Assembly: GCA_037442205.1 (NCBI GenBank)
Contig: JBBIQS010000034.1
Span: 1 to 64,000 of the forward strand
Direction: 5' to 3'
Source of the DNA: JBBIQS01 sp037442205
GTDB taxonomy: Bacteria > Myxococcota > Myxococcia > Myxococcales > UBA5297
Length of the DNA stretch: 64,000 bases
In this document: positions 34,770-43,361 of the stretch, in pieces
Numbering within the stretch: the stretch's first letter is position 1
Layout: each line of letters opens with the position of its first letter
Program-made: the position numbers and the translations under genes
Notes under the pieces: model-generated
What the model saw: the letters and a program-made list of their open reading frames with translations, nothing else
Told to the model about the DNA's origin: nothing
Databases searched by the model: none

Positions 34770-35572
34770 GCTGCCTCCCCGGCGGCGAGCTCGCCGCGCT
34801 CGCGCCGCCCCTGCTCGATCAGTGCGGCAATGCTCGCCTTGACCTGATCCACGTACCCGATGACCACGTCGTCGTCCTCGGCGCCGGTGCCTTCGAAGAG
34901 CAGCGGCTTGCCGTAGCAGATGTCGAAGCGCGCCGGCTTGGGCACCGGCAGCAGGTAGCTGGTCACCGGGATGTAGGGCGCCCCGACCAGCTGCCCGAGC
35001 TTGTAGAGGTTGGCGACGGTGGGCATGGCGTCGCCGCCGCCGACGCAGCCGAAGGGGATGATCGGGGTCTTGGTCTGCAGCGCCTGGCGCATGAACCCGG
35101 TGCCGAAGTCGACCAGCGAGTAGCGCTCCTTGAAGAGCTTGGCGGTGCCGCGGGCGCCCTCGGGGAAGACCAGCAGCAGCCGCTCGTCCTCGAGCAGGCG
35201 CACCGCGTGCTCGGGCAGGCCGGTGAACTGGCCGCAGCGGGCGGCCCACACCGAGGCCATCGGCAGCCGGTGGAGGAACTTCTCCACCATGCTCTGCACC
35301 AGCCGCGGCGGGTCGAGCTCGAAGAACATCGAGGCGATGACCAGGCCTCCGTCGATCGCGATGCCGCCGGAGTGGTTGCCCACCAGCATCGCCCGCCCGC
35401 GCGCCGGCACGTTCGACAGGCCGTGGTTGTGGACCTTGAAGTAGCGCTGGTAGAGCGCCGAGAAGGCGGTGAAGGCCACCTTGAGATGCTTCTTGCTGAT
35501 GCCGAAGGGGTCGAGCCCCTCGGAATCAAATGGCAGCTCGAGCCTGTCGAGCCGGTCCTGGATGTCGCTCAC
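34766..35572 (-). CDS. Lysophospholipid/glycerol acyltransferase (PlsC-like)
   Basis: A 268-aa acyltransferase of the PlsC superfamily. Motif I reads GNHSGGIAID rather than the usual NH-x4-D, as in the branch related to TMEM68 and mycobacterial LPLAT-like enzymes. FPEGARGTAK is motif III, which binds the glycerol phosphate. It is expected to acylate lysophosphatidate or another lipid acceptor on the membrane face. The ATG at 35572 has GGGGGATCCCGCG before it with no clean Shine-Dalgarno. It heads a two-gene unit with the epimerase-like gene. Confidence 0.87.
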   Translation of the reverse strand: MSDIQDRLDRLELPFDSEGLDPFGISKKHLKVAFTAFSALYQRYFKVHNHGLSNVPARGRAMLVGNHSGGIAIDGGLVIASMFFELDPPRLVQSMVEKFLHRLPMASVWAARCGQFTGLPEHAVRLLEDERLLLVFPEGARGTAKLFKERYSLVDFGTGFMRQALQTKTPIIPFGCVGGGDAMPTVANLYKLGQLVGAPYIPVTSYLLPVPKPARFDICYGKPLLFEGTGAEDDDVVIGYVDQVKASIAALIEQGRRERGELAAGEAA

Positions 35573-35670
35573 GCGGGATCCCCCGTTGTTGAGAGGTCCA
35601 CGTTATAGCGGCAATTGCCGGGCGCCGTCACCGGGGAGGGCGACGGCGCCATAGCTCGAGGGAGCTGAAA

Positions 35671-37674
35671 TCAGGCCGCGGCGGGCTCGGCAAGGACCCG
35701 CACCGGCAGCACCATGGCGTTCATGCCGGCGAACTGCAGCCGGCGCTGGACCTGGAGCGCGGTCTCGTTGTGCAGCAGCCGCTGGAACCAGCGCTCCTGC
35801 TCGAACACCAGCTTGCCGGCGAAGAACACCGCCGCCGGGAACTCGCGGTAGACCTCGAGGCACAGGTTGACCACCTCGTCCACCACCTCGGTGCCCACCG
35901 CCACCTTGCCCGAGGCGTTGAGCCCCAGCCGGTGCGCCAGCTCCACGTACTGCTGGACCGACTTCTCGGCCCGCTCGCGCACCTGCTCGACCTCTTCGAC
36001 GCCCTTCATCGCCGCCGAGTCGATGGCCCCGACCGAGACGAAGACGAAGCTCTTGAAGTGCCCGCGGAAGATGCGCTGCACGGTGAGCAGGGCGTGGACC
36101 CCCAGCCCGCTGTAGGCGCCGACCATCAGCACCGCGGTCGGCTCCTTGGGGTTGGCGGCCTTCTTGTCCCCGCCCGCCTCCGAGGGCAGCACCGACAGGA
36201 TCTCGTCCAGCCGCGACAGGCTCAGCCGCACCTGGCGGTAGTGGTCGCGGATCAGGAAACAGATCGCCACCAGCGCCGAGGTCACCACCAGCGTCACCCA
36301 CCCGCCCTCGGTGAACTTCTCCAGCACGCTGACCACCAGGATCGAGGCGCACAAGAGGAAGCCGACCAGGTGCACCGAGATCGGGCGCAGCCATCCGCCT
36401 TCCTTCCGGCGCGCCAGCCAGAAGCGGATCATCCCCAGCTGCGAGAGCGAGAAGGTGACGAAGACGTTGATCGAGTACATCAGCACCAGGGCGCTGGTGT
36501 CGCCGCCGGTGTAGAGCAGCGTCAGCGCCGCGGCCGCCGAGATCAGCAGCACTCCGTCCTGGGCCACCAGCCGGTCGGAGATCTGTCCGAAGCGGTGCGG
36601 CAGCCAGGAGTCGTTGGCCATGTTGGCCATCACCCGCGGGCCGTCGATGAACCCGGCCTGGGCGGCCACCACCAACAGCGCCGCCTCCGAGGCCAGGGTC
36701 AGCATCACGAACCAGCGCCCGGTCTCGCCCCAGCCACCGGCGAAGGCCTCGACCAAGACCGCGTTCATGGTCTTGCCGGCCACCGGCTGGGCGTGCACCA
36801 GCACGTAGGCGATCATGATGCCGCCGGCGGTGAGCGCCAGCGAGGCCGCCATGTAGATCATGGTCTTCTTGGCGGTGGCCACCTTCGGCTCGCGCATGAT
36901 CTGGATGCCGTTGGAGACCGCCTCAATCCCGGTGTAGGTGCCGGCGCCCATCGAGTAGCCGCGCACGAACAGGGCCGCCAGCCCGGCGAATCCCAGCGTC
37001 GACAGGCCCTGGCGCGCGCTCTCGGTGTTCTGGGCGACCGCCGTCCCCAGATCGGAGCCGTGCGTCACGAAGACCCCGACCAGCAGGATGACGTGGGTGA
37101 CCACGAAGGCGAAGAAGATCGGCGCCAGGAAGCTCACCGACTCCTTCACCCCGCGCAGGTTGAGCAGCATCAGCAGCGCGATGGCCGCGAACTCGACGGG
37201 CAGCTTGGCGTGAGTCCATTGCGTCGGCAGGAAGCTGAACAGCGCGTCGGTGCCGGCGGCGATCGAAGTGGTGATGGTGAGGACGTAGTCCACCAGCAGC
37301 GCCGAGCCCGAGACCACGCCCACCCGCGGCCCGAGCAGCTTGGAGGCCACCACGTAGCCGCCGCCGCCGAACGGGAAGTGCTCGATGATCCGCGAGTAGG
37401 CGTACGAGATGATGAACACCGTCGCCGCGATGGAGAGCGCCAGACCAACCGCCAGGTACTGGTGCTGGCCGAGGGTCCGGTACGCTTCCTCGGGGCCGTA
37501 AGACGACGACGAAAGGCCGTCGGCGCCCAGGCCGACCCAGGCCAGCAGGGCGATCAGCGAGATCTGGTGGTAGGTGTTGGGGTCCTGGATGTCGCGGGGC
37601 TTGCCCAGCAGGAAGCGCCAGGCGCGCGACAGCAGGCCCGGGTTCTGGCCCGGCGTAGACAGTTGCGTCGACAT
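35671..37674 (-). CDS. KimA-like APC-superfamily potassium/amino-acid permease
   Basis: A 667-aa transporter with about 12 membrane helices (residues 40-480) of the APC superfamily, plus a cytoplasmic C-terminal domain (about 485-667) of UspA-like texture. This layout, length and the early ADGLSSSSYGPEEAYR segment match KimA, the high-affinity potassium importer of Bacillus subtilis, and its relatives. The c-di-AMP riboswitch directly before the gene is strong support, because potassium transporters are the main targets of c-di-AMP. Start ATG 37674 with GAGGAGAG 6 nt upstream. If it is KimA, the substrate is K+; an amino acid cannot be excluded. Confidence 0.88.
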   Translation of the reverse strand: MSTQLSTPGQNPGLLSRAWRFLLGKPRDIQDPNTYHQISLIALLAWVGLGADGLSSSSYGPEEAYRTLGQHQYLAVGLALSIAATVFIISYAYSRIIEHFPFGGGGYVVASKLLGPRVGVVSGSALLVDYVLTITTSIAAGTDALFSFLPTQWTHAKLPVEFAAIALLMLLNLRGVKESVSFLAPIFFAFVVTHVILLVGVFVTHGSDLGTAVAQNTESARQGLSTLGFAGLAALFVRGYSMGAGTYTGIEAVSNGIQIMREPKVATAKKTMIYMAASLALTAGGIMIAYVLVHAQPVAGKTMNAVLVEAFAGGWGETGRWFVMLTLASEAALLVVAAQAGFIDGPRVMANMANDSWLPHRFGQISDRLVAQDGVLLISAAAALTLLYTGGDTSALVLMYSINVFVTFSLSQLGMIRFWLARRKEGGWLRPISVHLVGFLLCASILVVSVLEKFTEGGWVTLVVTSALVAICFLIRDHYRQVRLSLSRLDEILSVLPSEAGGDKKAANPKEPTAVLMVGAYSGLGVHALLTVQRIFRGHFKSFVFVSVGAIDSAAMKGVEEVEQVRERAEKSVQQYVELAHRLGLNASGKVAVGTEVVDEVVNLCLEVYREFPAAVFFAGKLVFEQERWFQRLLHNETALQVQRRLQFAGMNAMVLPVRVLAEPAAA

Positions 37675-37690
37675 GATCGTCTCTCCTCGA

Positions 37691-37815
37691 CGCCTGCGGG
37701 GTTAGCTGACGGGCTCGGGCCGGAAAGCTGCCCTGCGCGCCCTTCCTGGACGACAGCGCGGTTCGCCCCAACTGCTCGGGTCCCCCGTTCCCGCCCCGAG
37801 GGGCGGGATTCGGCG
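37691..37815 (-). promoter_or_regulatory. c-di-AMP (ydaO-yuaA type) riboswitch controlling the KimA-like gene
   Basis: Read on the minus strand, the aptamer has all the conserved boxes in order: GCCGAAUCC, a CCCGCCCC/GGGGCGGG hairpin, GGGGGACCC, UUGGGGCGAACC, a variable arm, then CCCGAGCCCGUCAGCUAACC and CCGCAGGC. This matches the known c-di-AMP aptamer, including the GACAGCUAAC-like 3' strand. P1 is CGCC (37815-37812) with GGCG (37694-37691). The Shine-Dalgarno GAGGAG (37688-37683) starts 2 nt after P1 and AUG follows at 37674, so there is no room for a terminator; control is probably on translation. CUCG just before the 5' P1 strand could pair with the CGAG touching the Shine-Dalgarno. The stretch 37816-38014 upstream, for its promoter, shows no gene. 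Confidence 0.93.
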
Positions 37816-38014
37816 AGCGCATGAACTACCAAGCCGGTCTGACGTTCGCAAGCCGACAACGGGAAGAGCCCCCGCCCTGCGAGGGACGGAGGCCCTGGTT
37901 TACGGCCTGCTTTCAGGCAGTTACGAGAATCAGACTCGGCGCGTCAGCTCGGCCATATTGCGGTTGCCGGCCGGCCGGGAGCTCCGCTGAGACGCGTTCT
38001 GACGCACCCCGCCA

Positions 38015-38764
38015 TCAGCCCTCGTGATCGGCGGCGAAGGCGATGGCGTCGCGGGTGAACTGGGCCAGCCCGGGGCGCAGCTTGTCGATGTTGGCGGTGA
38101 AGCGCGGGTCGGACACGTAGAGCTCGCCCAGGTTGCGGTGGAACTGCTTCGAGCAGGGGTAGAACCACTTGTCGATGTGGCGGCGGTGCTCCTCGGCCAC
38201 CTGCTGGACCTCGGGATCGCCCGCCCCGCGCCCGGCGGCCATCAAGGCGGCGAGCCGCTGCTGGAGCTGGTCGCCCTCGCGCTTGATCGTCTCCCAGTCG
38301 CGCTTGGAGTAGCGGGCGGTGCGCCGCTTCGACTCCTTGTAGGCCTCGGTGTCGCCCCAGCGCTCGCGCGCCTCCTCCTCGTACTGAGCAGGGTCGAACC
38401 CCTCGAACATCTTCTGCTTGTCCATGACGCGTCCTTTCTCCAGCGCCTCGAGGGCCTCGTCGACCGCGCCGATCATCGCCTCGAGCCTGGTCTTCCTCTG
38501 GGACAGCTGCTCCCGCTGCATCCTCAGCGCCTCGCGCCGATCGAAGGAGGGGTCGTTGACGATCCGCCCGACCTCCTCCAGCGCGAAGCCCAGCTCGCGG
38601 AAGAAGAGCACCTGCTGCAGCTTCTCCAGGTCCGCCTCGCCGTAGATCCGGTATCCCGCCTCGCTGCGCGCCGAGGGCGAGAGCAGGCCCAGCTCGTCGT
38701 AGTGGTGCAGCGCGCGCACGCTCACGCCCGCCAACCGGGCGACCTCGCCGACCGTGTAGCCCAT
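38015..38764 (-). CDS. MerR-family regulator with TipAS antibiotic-recognition domain
   Basis: A 249-aa regulator. The N-terminal MerR winged helix (residues 1-70, YTVGEVARLAGVSVRALHHYDE) is followed by a dimer coiled coil (about 75-120) and a C-terminal TipAS domain (about 125-249). In Streptomyces TipAL this domain binds thiopeptide antibiotics covalently through a Cys; here a Cys lies in KWFYPCSKQF at the equivalent place, so the site may be kept. Such proteins activate their own and efflux promoters. Its neighbours give no sign of the target. A start at ATG 38764. Confidence 0.9.
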   Translation of the reverse strand: MGYTVGEVARLAGVSVRALHHYDELGLLSPSARSEAGYRIYGEADLEKLQQVLFFRELGFALEEVGRIVNDPSFDRREALRMQREQLSQRKTRLEAMIGAVDEALEALEKGRVMDKQKMFEGFDPAQYEEEARERWGDTEAYKESKRRTARYSKRDWETIKREGDQLQQRLAALMAAGRGAGDPEVQQVAEEHRRHIDKWFYPCSKQFHRNLGELYVSDPRFTANIDKLRPGLAQFTRDAIAFAADHEG

Positions 38765-38942
38765 GCGTTCCTCCAGCCTGCGCGCCCGAAGCTAGTCCCT
38801 CACGCCGCGTCAGGGTCAAGCCCCCGGCCGCCGCGGCGAGCTCTGTGCTCGATCGGAGTCCCGCAAGAGCGAACGGGCGCCGATTGCTCGGGCGCCCGTC
38901 CGCGTGAAGGACAGCGAGATTAGAAGCCGGCTGCGGACTGCC

Positions 38943-40016
38943 TCAGCGCGCCAGCTCCTGGTCGATGATCCGCTTGAACTCCTCCTCGGGCTGGGCGCCG
39001 GAGAGGAAGATCCCGTTGATGAAGAAGGCCGGGGTGCCCTCGACGCCGGCCTCCTTGCCGGCGGCGGCATCGGCCTCGACCGTCTTGGAGGTCTGGCCGC
39101 CATCGAGGCACTGGGCGAACTTGGCCTCGTCCAGGCCGAGGGCCTTGGCGTAGCCCTTGACCTGGTCCGCCTCGAGCGCCTTCTGGTTCGTGAAGAGCGC
39201 GTCGTGCAGCTCCCAGAACTTGCCCTGCTCGTGGGCGCAGAGCGCGGCGGCGGCGGCCTTGGCGGCGTGGGGGTGGAACGGCAGCGGGAACTGGCGGAAC
39301 ACCAGCCGCAGCTTGCCCGGGTAGGCCGCCATCACCTTCTCCACCGTGTCGTGCGCCTTGCTACAGAACGGGCACTCGAAGTCGGAGAACTCGACGATGG
39401 TCACCTTGGCGTCCTCCGGGCCGCGGCTGGGGCCCTTGGCCTCCACCGCGATCCGCTCCACCGGCAGGAGGACCTGGACGTTGCCGTCCTTGCGCAGTTT
39501 CTCCACCAGCTTGCCGACCAGCTCCTGCTTCTGCTTCTGGGTGAGGAACTCCACGATCCGCTCGCGGAACTGGTCGATGGTCGAGCCCGGGGGCAGCTCA
39601 TCGGCCCCGCCGTCGAACACCTTCTTGATGTCGGCCTCCGAGGGCGCGACGACCTTGTCCTCGATCTCGGCCTTGATCAGGCCCTCCTCGGAGAGCCCGC
39701 GCTTGGTCGCCTCGGTCTTGAGCAGCCGCTCGATGATCAGCTGGTCGAGCCGCTCGCGGCGGGCCTCGGCCATCTTCTTGCGGTGCTCCTTCTCCATCTT
39801 CCTGAGCTCGGGGCCGACTTCCTTGTCGAGCTCGGCGGCGGTCAGCTTCTCGCCGCTGCCCCAGGTGGCCACGACCGAGCTGGGCGAGGCCTCGTCCTGG
39901 GCGGCCTTGGCGGTCTGGGCACAGGCCCCGGCCTCGTAACGGTTGCAGCCGGCCAGCGAGAGGGCCGCGACCGCGGCGAGGACGACGCTAAATGTGGAGA
40001 ATTTGGGATTGTTCAT
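38943..40016 (-). CDS. Lipoprotein with SurA/PpiC-like N-domain and DsbA-like thioredoxin domain
   Basis: A 357-aa lipoprotein (lipobox LAGC, Cys24). Residues 45-170 are helical and resemble the N-terminal chaperone part of SurA/PrsA-type folding factors. Residues 185-355 are a DsbA-type (Thioredoxin_4) domain with the C215-P-F-C218 active site in EFSDFECPFC and the cis-Pro in EGTPAFFING, plus two further Cys (ALCAHEQ and FAQCLDG) as in related proteins. The likely role is oxidation or isomerisation of disulfides in exported proteins. ATG at 40016. It is next to a kinase-like gene, with no known thiol partner. Confidence 0.87.
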   Translation of the reverse strand: MNNPKFSTFSVVLAAVAALSLAGCNRYEAGACAQTAKAAQDEASPSSVVATWGSGEKLTAAELDKEVGPELRKMEKEHRKKMAEARRERLDQLIIERLLKTEATKRGLSEEGLIKAEIEDKVVAPSEADIKKVFDGGADELPPGSTIDQFRERIVEFLTQKQKQELVGKLVEKLRKDGNVQVLLPVERIAVEAKGPSRGPEDAKVTIVEFSDFECPFCSKAHDTVEKVMAAYPGKLRLVFRQFPLPFHPHAAKAAAAALCAHEQGKFWELHDALFTNQKALEADQVKGYAKALGLDEAKFAQCLDGGQTSKTVEADAAAGKEAGVEGTPAFFINGIFLSGAQPEEEFKRIIDQELAR

Positions 40017-40157
40017 GGCCGGGCATCTTCGGCGCAGACCCCCGGCCGAGGCAAGCAGATCTGAAGAGCGTTCGGCGGTGGGGCGGAGGAACGAGCGAGA
40101 CGCCCGCTCGATCCCAATCCGAGCGGGACGGCGGCGGCCGGGGCGGCCGAGCTCCAA

Positions 40158-41117
40158 CTACATCAGCACCAGCGCGGTCGTCAGCACTGCGGCGACAGGG
40201 ACCGTGAGGTTGTCATCCAGCCGGTCGCTGAAGAGCTCGGCGACGGCGCCGGCGAGCGAAGCCAGGCAGGCCGCCAGGATGCACAGCGGCGCCGAGACGC
40301 CCGGAGCGAAGAAGAGCAGATAGGCGCCAGCGACCAGGGCGCCCGCCCCCGCGAAAGCAGTCGAGCCGACCAGGCTCTTGTTCTTGTGGATCTTGAGCGT
40401 GCCCCAGCGGCGGCCGAACCAGCCGGCGGCCGGATCTCCGAAGGCCAGCACCAGCACGCCCGCCAGCAGCGCCTCCCGCGAGAAGACCGGGGTCAGCAGG
40501 CACAGGGCCAGCAGGTAATAGGTGGCGGAGTTGACCTTGTAGTACTCGCCAGGCCGGGCGATGAGCTTGAACACCCCAGTGACCAGCAGGTGGTTCCAGC
40601 GCCGGGACATCCGGCGGGTGATCTCCAGGCTGCCGATGACCGCCAGCAGCACCAGCAGCACCAGCGTCGCCCCGCGGCGGTCGAGGAAGAACTGGTAGCT
40701 GATGAAGGCCAGCACGCCCATCGACGCGTGGAAGAGGGCCCGCGGCAGCTTCTGGGGCTTGAGCGCCTTCAGGCTCAGCTCGGCGCGGACGCCGGCGCTG
40801 TCCCAAGCCTCGCGGAACTGCGTCCGCCAGTGCTCGTAGGCGCGCGCCGCCTCCTCGTACTTGGCCATCGCGTAGCTTCGCGCCGGCTGCCCGTCGAGCG
40901 CCCCGCTAAGCTCGCTCAAGCTCGCCTTGAGCTTGGCCAGCCGCTCGTCCATCTGCGCGTTCGGAACTCGATCGATCAGGCTCTGGCACTTGAGCTTGAG
41001 CTCGTCGGATTGGCCCTTCTTCAAGTAGGCCGGCACCCGCTCGAGGAAGGCGTGCATCTCCTCCCCGAGGTGCGCCAGCTGCAGGTCAAGCTCCGATGCG
41101 AGAGCGAGTTCGTTCAT
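40158..41117 (-). CDS. Membrane polyprenol/phytol/diacylglycerol kinase-like protein with helical N-domain
   Basis: A 319-aa protein. Residues 1-115 are soluble and helical (coiled-coil texture). The rest has six to seven membrane helices with the family motif FGDPAAGWFGRRWG and the final SDRLDDNLTVP, as in the SEC59/VTE5-type CTP-dependent dolichol, phytol and diacylglycerol kinases. It would phosphorylate a lipid alcohol in the membrane; the acceptor is unknown. Start at ATG 41117 (MNELALAS); a longer in-frame start at 41165 is not favoured because it has no ribosome-binding site. Divergent from the YgjV-like gene. Confidence 0.8.
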   Translation of the reverse strand: MNELALASELDLQLAHLGEEMHAFLERVPAYLKKGQSDELKLKCQSLIDRVPNAQMDERLAKLKASLSELSGALDGQPARSYAMAKYEEAARAYEHWRTQFREAWDSAGVRAELSLKALKPQKLPRALFHASMGVLAFISYQFFLDRRGATLVLLVLLAVIGSLEITRRMSRRWNHLLVTGVFKLIARPGEYYKVNSATYYLLALCLLTPVFSREALLAGVLVLAFGDPAAGWFGRRWGTLKIHKNKSLVGSTAFAGAGALVAGAYLLFFAPGVSAPLCILAACLASLAGAVAELFSDRLDDNLTVPVAAVLTTALVLM

Positions 41118-41429
41118 GGGCACGCGCCTGAAAATGTAAGCGAGGGGACCAGGAGATAGTGCCAAGTGACACTTCTGGGCAAGCGATCAGTTCGCAATCC
41201 GGGTTTCCTCCTCTCTGAGCCCGCTTCAACAGCCGAACGCCTCGAAATCCGAACGCTTTTCCGGCCAGGAAGTGCGCCGGCGCTCGCCGATCTGCCCAGG
41301 GCAAGGGCGCGAAAAGGGCTCGAGGCGTCGGCCGAATGCACGCTTACGCGGCGGGGCGTGCGCGCCGACGTTAGGTTGGGGGCCGAACACTCGCCACATG
41401 GGGAGGAGTGGCGCCGGGAGCAAGTGAAC
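41118..41429. promoter_or_regulatory. Divergent intergenic region before the lipid kinase-like and YgjV-like genes
   Basis: A 312-bp stretch with no convincing gene. A short palindrome, AAGTG-A-CACTT, lies at 41164-41174 and may be an operator. The frame open across this region and into the YgjV-like gene is Arg-rich and does not look like protein, so it is left out. Promoters for both directions should lie here but are not clear by eye. Confidence 0.35.
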
Positions 41430-42053
41430 GTGCCTGCCTACGAAGCGATCGGCTATGCAGCGTCGATTCTCGTCGCGGTGTCGCTGACGATGAGCAACGT
41501 GATGCGGCTGCGGTGGGTGAACCTCGCCGGAGCGGTGTTCTTCACGGCGTACGGAGCGCTGGTCGGCGCCTGGCCGGTCTTTGCGGTCAACCTCTTCATC
41601 GCCGGGGTGGACCTCTACTACCTGGTGCAGATGACGCACCGCCGGGACTTCTTCACTCTCTTGCCCGCCCGCGCCCAGGACGCGCTGGTGCGCAAGTTCC
41701 TGCTCTTCTACCGGGCGGACATCGCCCGCTTCTTCCCCAACGCCACCGCCGAGGCGCTGGCCGGAGTCTCGGGGTTCTTCGTGCTCAGGAACCTGCTGCC
41801 GGTCGGCCTGTTCTTCTACCGGCCGAGCGCCGGCGGCCAAGTCGAGATCGTGCTCGACTACGTCATCCCCGAGTACCGCGACCGCAAGAACGCCGAGTTC
41901 GTCTTCCGCATCCTCAACGAGAAGCTGGGCGCCGAGGGGCTGCAGGCCTTCGTGATCAAGAGCTCGGTGCCCGAGCACCAGCGCTACCTGCTGCGCGAGG
42001 GCTTTGCTCCCGATCAGAGCGCGCCGGAGCTGTTCTGCCGGGCGATCATCTGA
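41430..42053 (+). CDS. YgjV-like membrane protein with C-terminal GNAT-like domain
   Basis: A 207-aa protein: three membrane helices (about 5-75; AYEAIGYAASILVAVSLTM, then WVNLAGAVFFTAYGALVGAW, then FAVNLFIAGVDLYYLV) similar to YgjV inner-membrane proteins. They are joined to a soluble C-terminal part (about 100-207) of GNAT-like texture, with VEIVLDYVIPEYRDRKNAEF and a final LLREGFAPDQ strand. GTG at 41430 has GGGAG 9 nt upstream and is preferred over the earlier GTG at 41424. Substrate unknown. Its last nine codons are repeated at 43311 by the tandem duplication downstream. Confidence 0.75.
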   Translation: MPAYEAIGYAASILVAVSLTMSNVMRLRWVNLAGAVFFTAYGALVGAWPVFAVNLFIAGVDLYYLVQMTHRRDFFTLLPARAQDALVRKFLLFYRADIARFFPNATAEALAGVSGFFVLRNLLPVGLFFYRPSAGGQVEIVLDYVIPEYRDRKNAEFVFRILNEKLGAEGLQAFVIKSSVPEHQRYLLREGFAPDQSAPELFCRAII

Positions 42054-42077
42054 GCGGCCTCGAGTCCCGGCAACGGC

Positions 42078-43157
42078 TCAGTCGCTGACCTCTGGCGCGC
42101 ACTTTGCCAGCTCCTGGTCGGGCAGCGCCCAGGTCACGTTGGGCTCGAGCACGAGCCAGCTCACCTCGGGGAGAGTAACCTCGACGAAGCCATCTCGGTG
42201 CGTGCCCGGGACGATGGCTGCGTGCTTGAGCAGCTGCGCCACCTTGCGCAACGGCTCGCCGGGCCGAGCGAGGTAAAGGTCCGCGGGCTGGGTACATCGG
42301 GCGTAGCGCGGGCGGCCGCTGCCGTTGCCGCCCCCGCCTCGCATGCCCAGCCCGCCGCTTCCCAGCCCGCCTCCACCAAAGATGGCGGAAATCTCCTGAG
42401 AGCGAGTTCGGGGCTTCTCGACCCAGCCCTCGAGCTGGCCGGGATGGAGCCTCAGGCGAATCCGCGCCCAGGCGCCTTGTTCTTCACGCACCTCTGGCAG
42501 CTGCCCATCCTTGGAAGCCAGGAGCTGTCCCTCCGCTGGCCCGCCCGGCGTTGCGCTCACCGGGATCGGGCCCTCGCCCTGGAAAGCGACGAAGCGCTGT
42601 TTTGCTGCCGTCTCGCTCTCCAGCATGCTCTTGGGGAAGCCGATGGTGGTGTCTTCGCACCGAGCCGTTGCAGTCAGGGGCCCCGCAGGATTGAAGCTGC
42701 GCGGCGCTTCGCCTCTGACCTGCATCTGCCCTTGCTCGTCGCCGCCCTGCCAGATGACCGGATCGCCTGGCAACCACGTCAGCACCGGGCTCATCGGAGT
42801 CGGCTTGTTCACCCTCAACCGCAAACCTCCTTTCGCGGAGTAGTTTGCGCGGAAAGTGATCCAGCCGGAGGTGAAGGTGGCTCGAGCGCCCTGCTCCGCC
42901 GAGCCAAATGGCAGAATCAGCTCCGTCCCTGCCGCTTTCGCTCCGCGGATCTTGGCGAAAATCGGCCCGTCGGAATCGAGCCGCAGTTCGCCGTCCGCCA
43001 AGTGGTACGGATTGAGGAAGTACTTGCAGAGGTAGGGGTCGTCACTCGGCCTCGCGTCCGCGGCAACCGGGAGCTCGGCGCAGGCCGACAGCAGCGCTGT
43101 CGCCAGCACAAGGCCTGACCACCGCCCCAATCGCCTGTTCTTGTTCGTGTTCTTCAC
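42078..43157 (-). CDS. Lipoprotein, paralogue A of a tandem pair
   Basis: A 359-aa predicted lipoprotein (lipobox LLSAC). About 70% identical by eye to paralogue B at 43362-44429. The N-terminal region has SDDPYLCKYFLNPYHLADGEL, a central beta-rich domain (about 60-250), a Gly-rich linker (about 270-290), then a C-terminal part with TQPADLYLARPGEPLRKVAQ and WALPDQELAKCAP. The C-terminal part looks like an SH3-like (bacterial SH3_3) domain, which is impression only. GTG at 43157 with GGGAG 8 nt upstream, matching paralogue B, is preferred to one at 43181. Family not recognised. Confidence 0.75.
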   Translation of the reverse strand: MKNTNKNRRLGRWSGLVLATALLSACAELPVAADARPSDDPYLCKYFLNPYHLADGELRLDSDGPIFAKIRGAKAAGTELILPFGSAEQGARATFTSGWITFRANYSAKGGLRLRVNKPTPMSPVLTWLPGDPVIWQGGDEQGQMQVRGEAPRSFNPAGPLTATARCEDTTIGFPKSMLESETAAKQRFVAFQGEGPIPVSATPGGPAEGQLLASKDGQLPEVREEQGAWARIRLRLHPGQLEGWVEKPRTRSQEISAIFGGGGLGSGGLGMRGGGGNGSGRPRYARCTQPADLYLARPGEPLRKVAQLLKHAAIVPGTHRDGFVEVTLPEVSWLVLEPNVTWALPDQELAKCAPEVSD

Positions 43158-43361
43158 TTCGGTTTCTCCCGCAATCGGCACTCTCGCCCTTCGAGAGCAG
43201 GGACGAGGCGAGCTGCTGCCGGTTGCAGATTACCGCTGGCGAAGATCTTCGGGACTGCCATCGCTCGACGCCGGCCGGCGAGACGCTGGCGCGCTGAGGC
43301 GCTCTCAGCCGAGCTGTTCTGCCGGGCGATGATCTGAGCGGCCTCGACCTCCGGCAACGGC

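Noticed and set aside
34950..35530. Ser/Arg-rich open frame inside the acyltransferase gene
   Set aside because: A shadow frame on the same strand; low-complexity composition and no start signal.
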